From JBBRZF01 sp038236965 (GTDB taxonomy: Bacteria > Acidobacteriota > Terriglobia > Terriglobales > Acidobacteriaceae), in assembly GCA_038236965.1 (NCBI GenBank), contig JBBRZF010000119.1, positions 1 to 11,026 on the forward strand: a stretch of 11,026 bases of DNA, in the 5' to 3' direction. Positions 6,021-11,026 of this stretch are shown one piece after another. The number at the start of each line of letters is the position of its first letter. Position 1 is the first letter of the stretch. The translations under genes were made by a program, and so were the position numbers. The notes below the pieces were generated by a model. It was not told the origin of the DNA and did not search any database. It worked only from the letters and a program-made list of their open reading frames with translations.

Positions 6021-7946
6021 TCAACTGCTGGCGATCGCTTCCGATACTTGTTCCCACTCGCTCATCAGCGATTGCGCTTCCAATTTCTTGGAAGTCAGCA
6101 GGTCGCTCAGCCTCTGGGTCTCAGCAGCGCTTACGTAATTTCCCAACGCCTGCTCTGTCTCCGAGATGGCGTTCTCCGCTTTCTCTATCGCAGCTTCCAG
6201 TTCGCCGCAGCGCTCCTGCATCTGCTTCAGCTTGATGGGATTCAAACGCTTGCGTGGTTCGCCAACTTCCGCAACCATCGCCGGAGCAACTTCGCGATGC
6301 GAGCTATCGCCATTACCCGAGGAACTTGCGGAGGTGCTCGGGCTTTGCTCCTTGGCCCGCAGATACTCTTCGTAATTTCCGGGATAATCGGTCATGAGGC
6401 CGTCAGCCACCTCGAAGACGCGCGTGGCAAGGCTGTCGATGAAATAGCGATCGTGCGAGACGAATACCACCGTTCCTGTGAATTTCTCCAGCGCTTCCAG
6501 CAGAACATCCTTTGCACGTAGATCAAGATGGTTCGTCGGTTCGTCCAGCAGCAAGAAGTTCGAGGGTTGCAAAAGCATCCTGGCCAGTGCATAGCGATTT
6601 CGCTCTCCGCCGCTAAGCACGCCGATTTTCTTGAAGACGTCGTCTTCCGAAAACAGGAAACTCCCCAACAGATTCCTAAGCTCCGTCTGCCCCTTACTGG
6701 GAGCCACGGTTCCTATGTCGTCGAGCATTCGAGCCTCGGTATCGAGTTCCTTGTACTGGTCTTGTGCGAAGTAATCCGGCTCCACGTTATGTCCCAGGCG
6801 AAACTCGCCGGACGAGACTCTCTCCGCGCCCGACAATATCTTTATCAGAGTCGATTTGCCCGCTCCGTTCACTCCGACCAAGGCGACTCGGTCTCCGCGT
6901 TCGATAATGAAATCCACACCGCTGAAAACGCGTTTTTTTTCGTAGTTTTTCGCCACTCCAGTGCACTCGGCTACCACGCGCCCGCTCGGCTTCGGCTGCG
7001 GGAATGTGAAGTGTATCGTCTTCTCTTCCGGCGGAATCTCGATGCGCTCTATTTTGTCGAGTTCCTTGATGCGGCTCTGCACCTGCTTCGCCTTGGTTGC
7101 CTGTGCGCGGAAGCGGTTGATGAACGCCTCAAGCTGTTCGACGCGTTCCCGCTGATTTTTATACGCAGCCACCAACTGGTCGCGACGCATCTGTTTTTCC
7201 TTCAGATATTTTTCGTAATTTCCGCTGTAGAAGTGGACGCGCTTGTTCCACAGCTCCACCATCCGGTTCACCGTCACATCCAGGAAGTAACGGTCGTGCG
7301 AAATGAGAACGAAAGCGTACGGATAATTCTGCAGATAGCCTTCGAGCCAGTTGCGCGTCTCGAGGTCAAGATGATTCGTCGGCTCGTCCAGCAGCAACAG
7401 ATTCGGCTTCTGCAGCAGCAGTTTCGCCAGGGAGATGCGCATCTGCCAGCCGCCGGAAAACTCCTCGGTCTTCCGCTGCCAATCTTCCTTTCGGAACCCC
7501 AACCCGGCCAGCACCGCACCTACCTGGGCATCCAGAGTGTAGGCATCGCGCGTATGGAACTCACTGTCGATGTGCTGGAAGCGGTCGGCAACCTGCGCGT
7601 ACTCCGAGCTGGCGGGATCCAGTTCTCCCAAGCGATGCGATAACTCTTCGCGCTCGCGCTCCATTGCATGCAGGTCGCTGAATACCGTCATGCACTCGTC
7701 AAATACCGTGCGTCCAGAGAGTTGCAATCCATCCTGCGGAAGATAGCCGAAGCTGATCCCCTTCTGCGCCTGCATCGATCCGTAGTCCAGCGACTCCAGT
7801 CCGCCCAGGATTTTTAGCAGCGTGGATTTCCCCGTCCCGTTTGCGCCGACCAGGCCGACGCGGTCCTGCGGGGTCACCATCCAATCCAAATTGTCGAACA
7901 GGAGTTTGGGGCCGAAACGCTTTCCAGCCGCGGACAACGTGATCAT
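6021..7946 (-). CDS. ABC-F family ATPase (YheS/YdiF-like)
   Basis: This 641-residue protein has two ABC domains and no membrane segments, as in ABC-F proteins that act on the ribosome. In domain 1, Walker A is GANGTGKST (34-42), the signature FSGGW (163-167), Walker B LLLLDEPTNHLDL (183-195) and the H-loop SHDRY (216-220). In domain 2 these are GVNGAGKST (358-366), LSGGERN (444-450), LLLDEPTNHLDL (465-476) and SHDRY (497-501). The interdomain linker (about 240-315) carries FRAQATKAKQVQSRIK, very close to the E. coli YheS linker as I recall it. A Ser-rich spacer (535-550) leads to a charged, probably coiled-coil C-terminal arm (about 565-638). The start at 7946 has only a weak AAGG upstream, but the protein begins correctly for the family. 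Such proteins resolve stalled or drug-bound ribosomes; nothing here marks it as a resistance factor. Confidence 0.95.
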   Translation of the reverse strand: MITLSAAGKRFGPKLLFDNLDWMVTPQDRVGLVGANGTGKSTLLKILGGLESLDYGSMQAQKGISFGYLPQDGLQLSGRTVFDECMTVFSDLHAMEREREELSHRLGELDPASSEYAQVADRFQHIDSEFHTRDAYTLDAQVGAVLAGLGFRKEDWQRKTEEFSGGWQMRISLAKLLLQKPNLLLLDEPTNHLDLETRNWLEGYLQNYPYAFVLISHDRYFLDVTVNRMVELWNKRVHFYSGNYEKYLKEKQMRRDQLVAAYKNQRERVEQLEAFINRFRAQATKAKQVQSRIKELDKIERIEIPPEEKTIHFTFPQPKPSGRVVAECTGVAKNYEKKRVFSGVDFIIERGDRVALVGVNGAGKSTLIKILSGAERVSSGEFRLGHNVEPDYFAQDQYKELDTEARMLDDIGTVAPSKGQTELRNLLGSFLFSEDDVFKKIGVLSGGERNRYALARMLLQPSNFLLLDEPTNHLDLRAKDVLLEALEKFTGTVVFVSHDRYFIDSLATRVFEVADGLMTDYPGNYEEYLRAKEQSPSTSASSSGNGDSSHREVAPAMVAEVGEPRKRLNPIKLKQMQERCGELEAAIEKAENAISETEQALGNYVSAAETQRLSDLLTSKKLEAQSLMSEWEQVSEAIASS

Positions 7947-8249
7947 CTTTACTGTGCCTTGAAGCTCTCTCTCAACGGAGTGCGAACTCTTCTATTCTCT
8001 CACGCCCATCGTTCGGTCCTTGAGGCCCGCATTAAAGCGTTCACCCGTTGATGGACAACGACGCACCATCGCAGAAAACCTCGCGAATCATGTTCAATCA
8101 AGCCGATTACCGGACGTGAGATTGCATCTGATCCGCCTCATCCACGACGAGCATGTTCCCTCGACTGCCCGCTTACAGTAATATGGAAGTCTGATTTTGA
8201 ACATGACATGGAAATCGTTCTCACTGTCTTCTCTAATCATCAAGACAAA
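7947..8249. other. Intergenic region upstream of ABC-F and tRNA-Leu
   Basis: These 303 nt hold the divergent 5' sides of the ABC-F gene and the tRNA gene and show no coding frame. A 10-bp inverted repeat TCATGTTCAA (8088-8097) / TTGAACATGA (8197-8206) is separated by 99 nt. TAATAT at 8180-8185 could be a -10 element for the tRNA, but no good -35 matches it. Confidence 0.4.
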
Positions 8250-8338
8250 GCCGGGATGGCGAAACTGGCAGACGCAGCGGACTTAAAATCCGCAGACCCG
8301 AAAGGGTTGTGGGGGTTCGATTCCCCCTCCCGGCACCA
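8250..8338 (+). tRNA. tRNA-Leu (anticodon UAA)
   Basis: The acceptor stem GCCGGGA (8250-8256) pairs with TCCCGGC (8328-8334), followed by discriminator A and an encoded CCA (8336-8338). The anticodon stem GCGGA/TCCGC encloses the loop CTTAAAA with anticodon TAA at 8284-8286, which reads UUA codons. A long class II variable arm (8294-8310, CCC/GGG stem) fits leucine. The T arm is GGGGG-TTCGATT-CCCCC (8311-8327). Confidence 0.97.
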
Positions 8339-9188
8339 ACCTAACTACCGAGGGTGAAAACTGGCTGAATCGACGAGAAACCGGTGAAGAAAGCTGCCGA
8401 GATAGGCCGGAATTGTCGTTAAAACTAGTTGTTTTGATGAAGAAAGCTGACCGAAGGGACAACGAGGGGTGGTTGGAGAAGCTTGAAGGGGCGGTTAAGG
8501 TAATGGAGTCATGTTCGCGCGGATTGCGGTTAAGCCATGAGGGTGCGAAATCTAGAGTGGCTTGGAGGAGATTCCCGCTCAAGCCAAAGGAAGGCTTGAA
8601 CGGCACCAGCCTGGAACGGGTCCACCCCATGTACAAAGGCTCTCGATAATAGGAACTTTGCAGCCTCGTCCCTACCCTTCAATAAGAAGAGTGCCCTCTC
8701 AGAAGGGCATCGTTCGGGCATCTAGTTCGACTGATGTGTCTTTTTTGCCACATAATGAGTGCCTAAAGAAAATCTGGCCTGTGGAAATTACGCCACATTT
8801 CTCGCTTGGCAATTTTCACTCCCGTTCCACCGCCGCTGTGGAAAACCAGCGCCCATTCAGAGACAATCTTCTACATTGGGATATCCACTACAAAGTAAAG
8901 AAATCTTTACATTTAGCCTTATGCAACTGTGGTATCAAAAGAGTTCATGAGGCGTCGGATTTATTGCGGGTAGTGACTGAATTTTCAGATTGCTTTCCAA
9001 GTGTTTTGCGATAGAATCTTCGGTTCCAGACCACTCGGGATTCAAGTAGTGTACGGCTCCGATGAAGTTCCTGCGGTGTGCATCTTTAGACGACTCTTCG
9101 GAGTCTATATATTTGCAGGACCCATCTATCGCAATTTGTTTTTTGTATTTGGCACCTTTATCTCCCTCTGAAGGTAGGACGAATAAAC
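8339..9188. other. 850-nt gene-poor stretch after tRNA-Leu
   Basis: No convincing gene is visible on either strand. Open frames exist (plus 8562-9014, minus 8935-9195), but both begin at TTG without a binding site. The right half reads visibly more AT-rich than the flanking genes. It contains a 12-bp direct repeat, small hairpins (TGCCCT/AGGGCA at 8692-8709 and GTAAAG/CTTTAC at 8895-8910) and two DnaA-box-like words. The position right behind a tRNA gene suggests a degraded integrated element, but no integrase remnant or duplicated tRNA end is present. Confidence 0.4.
8385..8449 (+). repeat. 12-bp direct repeat behind tRNA-Leu
   Basis: TGAAGAAAGCTG occurs at 8385-8396 and again at 8438-8449, a 53-bp offset. 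The copies are followed by CCGA and ACCGA, so similarity extends slightly further. It starts 47 nt after the tRNA end. Function is unknown; it may be a remnant duplication. Confidence 0.5.
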
Positions 9189-9416
9189 ATGGCAAAGCGA
9201 CGAGGCAATCCTAACTGGGGGAAGCCGGAGCCGATTGGCCCCGTTACCCCCACCATCACTGAGTTCGAGCAGGTAGTTCGAGAATTCAAACTCGCTCCGG
9301 ACCAGTACATCCGCTCCACACGTCTTCGCGAGTGGGCACGCCGGAACAAGAATTCGAAATACATTCCCGAACCTTTGCTTGAGGCTTGGGGTTTCGAGAT
9401 TGAATCCACGCTTTAG
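9189..9416 (+). CDS. Small basic protein of unknown function
   Basis: The protein has 75 residues and begins MAKRRGNPNWGKPEPIGP, a basic, Pro/Gly-rich head. A compact part of probable helical character follows (about 24-75), including FEQVVREF, LREWARRNKNSKYIPEPLLEAWGFEIE. No signal peptide, membrane segment or metal motif is visible. The ATG is well supported by AGGTAGGA 9 nt upstream. The gene follows the gene-poor stretch and is closed by a strong terminator 50 nt after its stop, so it looks like a single-gene unit. The basic head could bind nucleic acid, but that is a guess. I do not recognise a named family. Confidence 0.75.
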   Translation: MAKRRGNPNWGKPEPIGPVTPTITEFEQVVREFKLAPDQYIRSTRLREWARRNKNSKYIPEPLLEAWGFEIESTL

Positions 9417-9466
9417 TTATTTAGTGTTCCGGGGCGACTATTCCGGTGCATCCTGAAAAAGTTTCC

Positions 9467-9498
9467 GGGCCGCCTTACAGGGCGGCCCTTAATTTATT
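9467..9498 (+). terminator. Rho-independent terminator
   Basis: GGGCCGCC (9467-9474) pairs perfectly with GGCGGCCC (9481-9488) around the 6-nt loop TTACAG, followed by TTAATTTATT. It is oriented to end transcription of the small plus-strand gene. Unusually, it lies only 25 nt (hairpin end to ATG) before the next gene. Confidence 0.85.
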
Positions 9499-9513
9499 CG
9501 GCAGGCAAGAGCC

Positions 9514-10134
9514 ATGAATATCTCTCCCAGCGAAATCGCCGCCCTGGTTGCCGCCACCAGCTTTGCCGCTGGACTCAATGTTTACGCTACCGTTGCCACG
9601 CTGGGTCTTCTCTCCCGCGCCGGAGCCTTCCAGCTCCCCGGCTCCCTGCACGCTTTGCATAGCTGGCCGGTCATCGCCGTCTGCGCGGCCATGTTCGTTC
9701 TCGAGTTCTTCGCCGACAAGATTCCGGTCTTCGATATCATCTGGAACGCATTGCATACTTTTGTGCGCATCCCGGTGGCGGCTTGGCTGGCCTATGCCGC
9801 CACGGCTCACTTGTCTCCGCAAATGCAGATCACCAGCGCCATCCTCGGCGGGGCGATCGCGGCCGCGGCGCATACCGGCAAGACGGCGGTGCGCGTTGGC
9901 GTCACTCCCTCTCCAGAACCCCTTAGCAACTTTGTGCTCAGCACCACAGAAGATGTGGGAGCCATCGGGCTCACATGGCTGGCGACACAACATCCTTACT
10001 TTGCAGGAGTCGTCGCTCTCGCTCTCTTAGTCATGTTGGCTCTTCTTGCCCGCGTTATCTGGAGATCTTTGAAGCGTATCGCCGTCTATTTCCGCCAGCG
10101 TTTTTCTCAATCCCAGCCATCTCGCTCTGCCTGA
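9514..10134 (+). CDS. DUF4126 integral membrane protein
   Basis: This 206-residue inner-membrane protein has about five hydrophobic segments, roughly at residues 8-34, 51-67, 84-99, 104-120 and 147-183, and a basic C-terminal tail (184-206). Features I associate with DUF4126 are ATSFAAGLNVYATV (14-27), EFFADKIPVFD (64-74), AHTGKTAVR (119-127) and SPEPLSNFVLSTTED (133-147). Function is unknown. The polar residues kept inside or next to the membrane (D68, K69, H120, K123, E135, N139, E146, D147) suggest a transport or channel-like role, which is inference. The ATG at 9514 has a modest AGG-type site about 8 nt upstream. It follows a terminator directly, so its own promoter or regulated read-through is needed. 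A separate promoter candidate lies before the next gene. Confidence 0.85.
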   Translation: MNISPSEIAALVAATSFAAGLNVYATVATLGLLSRAGAFQLPGSLHALHSWPVIAVCAAMFVLEFFADKIPVFDIIWNALHTFVRIPVAAWLAYAATAHLSPQMQITSAILGGAIAAAAHTGKTAVRVGVTPSPEPLSNFVLSTTEDVGAIGLTWLATQHPYFAGVVALALLVMLALLARVIWRSLKRIAVYFRQRFSQSQPSRSA

Positions 10135-10156
10135 AGTTCTCTCCATCGACACAACA

Positions 10157-10186
10157 TTGACCCTTCGCCAGTGCAGATGAGATAGT
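10157..10186 (+). promoter_or_regulatory. Candidate sigma-70 promoter for the phosphate uptake pair
   Basis: TTGACC (10157-10162) and GATAGT (10181-10186) are 18 nt apart, matching the -35 at 5 of 6 and the -10 at 4 of 6 positions. It lies about 65 nt before the DUF47 start, in the only gap before that gene. No Pho box was recognised. Confidence 0.35.
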
Positions 10187-10211
10187 TACGTGTTCTAGAA
10201 ATCATAGTTGC

Positions 10212-10226
10212 GCCGCACTGTGCGGC
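10212..10226 (+). promoter_or_regulatory. Short hairpin in the DUF47 leader
   Basis: GCCGCA (10212-10217) pairs with TGCGGC (10221-10226) around a 3-nt loop, 12 nt before the AGGAG binding site. No U-run follows. It would lie in the leader of a transcript from the candidate promoter and could affect translation. Confidence 0.3.
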
Positions 10227-10250
10227 AAGAAATCTGCCAGGAGCTGCTTG

Positions 10251-10868
10251 ATGGTTCGCATCATCCCCAGGGAAAAGAAATTTTTTGAAATGTTCGCGGA
10301 GATGGCCGCCAACCTTACGGAAGGTGCGCGCACCTTACGCGACCTTCTCCAGGATTATCGTGACGTAGAAACGAGCGTCCAGAAGATCAAGGACATCGAG
10401 CATAAGGGTGACGACATAACCCATGCCGTCTTCATCAAGCTGAACCAGACTTTCATCACCCCGTTCGATCGTGAAGACATTCACCGCCTGGCCTCGTCCC
10501 TGGATGACGTTCTCGACTTCGTGAACTCGGCCGCCGACCGCCTCATCATGTATAAGATTCGCGAAGTCCCTGCTGCTGCCGCAGCGTTGGCAGGCATCGT
10601 CGTCCGCCAATGCGAAGAGCTTGGCAAAGCCGTGGCCCTGCTGGAGAAGAACTACAAGAAAGTGCTGGAGCATTGCGTGGAAGTGAACCGCCTGGAAAAC
10701 GAGGCCGACACCGTAAGTCGCGCAGCACTGGCAAAGATATTCGAGGAAGAGAAAGACCCTATCCAACTTATCAAGATGAAGGAACTCATAGAGGTACTGG
10801 AAACCGCTACGGACAAGGCGGAAGACGCCGCCAACGTGCTGGAAACCGTGGTGCTGAAGAGCACCTAG
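10251..10868 (+). CDS. DUF47 (PhoU-like) phosphate transport accessory protein
   Basis: This 205-residue soluble, mostly helical protein belongs to the DUF47/Pit-accessory group related to PhoU. Its genes typically sit next to PiT transporters, and its members are thought to modulate them. Motifs include KDIEHKGDDITH (48-59), which carries the acidic E..xxD metal-type pattern, FITPFDREDIHRL (68-80), VEVNRLENEADTVSR (143-157, a second acidic repeat) and ETATDKAEDAANVLE (184-198). No membrane segment is visible. The ATG at 10251 is preferred over an upstream in-frame TTG at 10248 because AGGAG lies 7 nt before it. The PiT gene begins 59 nt after its stop on the same strand, so the two are very probably one operon. 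Family assignment is strong; the regulatory role is from knowledge of the family. Confidence 0.92.
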   Translation: MVRIIPREKKFFEMFAEMAANLTEGARTLRDLLQDYRDVETSVQKIKDIEHKGDDITHAVFIKLNQTFITPFDREDIHRLASSLDDVLDFVNSAADRLIMYKIREVPAAAAALAGIVVRQCEELGKAVALLEKNYKKVLEHCVEVNRLENEADTVSRAALAKIFEEEKDPIQLIKMKELIEVLETATDKAEDAANVLETVVLKST

Positions 10869-10874
10869 CCCGGC

Positions 10875-10902
10875 GCTCGCACAGAACATAAGTTCTCCGA
10901 GC
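10875..10902 (+). promoter_or_regulatory. Intercistronic hairpin between DUF47 and PiT genes
   Basis: GCTCG (10875-10879) pairs with CGAGC (10898-10902), and AGAAC (10883-10887) pairs with GTTCT (10892-10896) around the loop ATAA. The internal loop is 3 and 1 nt. No U-run follows. It ends 10 nt before the AAGGAAG binding site of the PiT gene and may tune processing or translation. Confidence 0.35.
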
Positions 10903-10927
10903 CCAACCCGTTAAGGAAGCCTGACCC

Positions 10928-11026
10928 TTGGATACCGGATTCATTCTTTTACTGATCACGATTGCTGTAGCCCTCGCGTTCGATTTTCTGAACGGCTTCC
11001 ACGACGCTGCTAACAGCATTGCGACC
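10928..11026 (+). CDS. pit: PiT-family inorganic phosphate transporter, N-terminal fragment
   Basis: The first 33 codons are present; the gene runs off the right edge. After a TTG start the reading is a hydrophobic helix (FILLLITIAVALAFDF) followed by NGFHDAANSIAT, the N-terminal signature of PiT phosphate permeases, whose Asp and Asn residues line the transport path. The TTG at 10928 is supported by AAGGAAG (10913-10919) 8 nt upstream and by the correct family start; no ATG is available. PiT proteins import phosphate, usually as a neutral metal-phosphate complex, driven by protons or sodium. The preceding DUF47 gene is its usual partner. Confidence 0.92.
   Translation, partial: MDTGFILLLITIAVALAFDFLNGFHDAANSIAT

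Noticed and set aside
6528..7643. 371-codon plus-strand open frame opposite the ABC-F gene
   Set aside because: The minus-strand ABC-F reading carries all Walker and signature motifs; this frame is its shadow.
8601..8608. CGGCACCA matching the tRNA-Leu 3' end, as a possible attachment site copy
   Set aside because: Only 8 nt match; integrase-generated att duplications usually extend further into the T arm, so this is probably chance.
8283..8636. 117-codon minus-strand open frame ending in a GGGIEPPQPFRVCGF tail
   Set aside because: That tail is the antisense translation of tRNA-Leu, a well-known false gene in annotation.
8692..8709. TGCCCT/AGGGCA hairpin as a terminator
   Set aside because: Only 6 bp with no T-run on either side and no gene that clearly needs it.
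8562..9014. 150-codon plus-strand open frame in the gap after tRNA-Leu
   Set aside because: It begins at TTG without a binding site at proper distance, has no recognisable motif and an irregular composition; likely chance, though a homology search would settle it.
1..11026. CRISPR array, transposase or restriction/defence genes
   Set aside because: No regularly spaced direct repeats, no transposase or integrase motifs and no recognisable defence proteins were found.

Overview
The window looks like a chromosomal segment of an Acidobacteriota bacterium, most likely class Terriglobia. This is inferred from family content: a secreted fibre-like protein with an N-terminal domain I associate with that phylum, a DUF4126 membrane protein, and a DUF47-PiT phosphate transport pair. 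No 16S rRNA or other phylogenetic marker is present, so the placement is tentative. Genes are densely packed, with two clear Rho-independent terminators and TTG starts on two genes.

Left block (1-2128, minus strand): the head of an extracellular polysaccharide locus. A NusG/RfaH-like specialised antiterminator (1541-2128) comes first. It is followed by a 268-nt leader that can fold into a bulged hairpin (1386-1419), then gmd for GDP-mannose 4,6-dehydratase (184-1272), then the first 44 codons of a membrane protein that runs off the left edge. The natural reading is an operon that makes a deoxyhexose-containing glycan, with the antiterminator keeping RNA polymerase processive through it.

Middle block (2129-5999, plus strand): a 605-nt divergent control region carries two operator-like palindromes. 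It leads into an 884-residue secreted protein built like a phage tail fibre: signal peptide, N-terminal beta domain, tandem ~82-residue repeats, a run of decapeptide repeats, Gly-rich repeats, and a conserved C-terminal domain of the 'GADFAE...GDLLVTS' kind. An OsmC-family protein follows. A perfect 11-bp hairpin terminator separates it from the convergent gene on the other side.

Right-centre (6021-9188): a minus-strand ABC-F ATPase of the YheS/YdiF type, then tRNA-Leu(UAA) with an encoded CCA end. About 850 bases follow with no convincing gene. This stretch looks AT-richer by eye and has short direct repeats and two DnaA-box-like words, so it resembles a decayed tRNA-adjacent insertion site.

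Right block (9189-11026, plus strand): an unrecognised 75-residue basic protein, a strong terminator, a DUF4126 membrane protein starting only 25 nt after that terminator, then a DUF47 phosphate-transport accessory protein and the start of a PiT-family phosphate transporter (partial at the right edge).

The two parts most worth attention are the antiterminator with its leader hairpin ahead of gmd, and the divergently transcribed Sec-exported tail-fibre-like protein beside a glycan locus.
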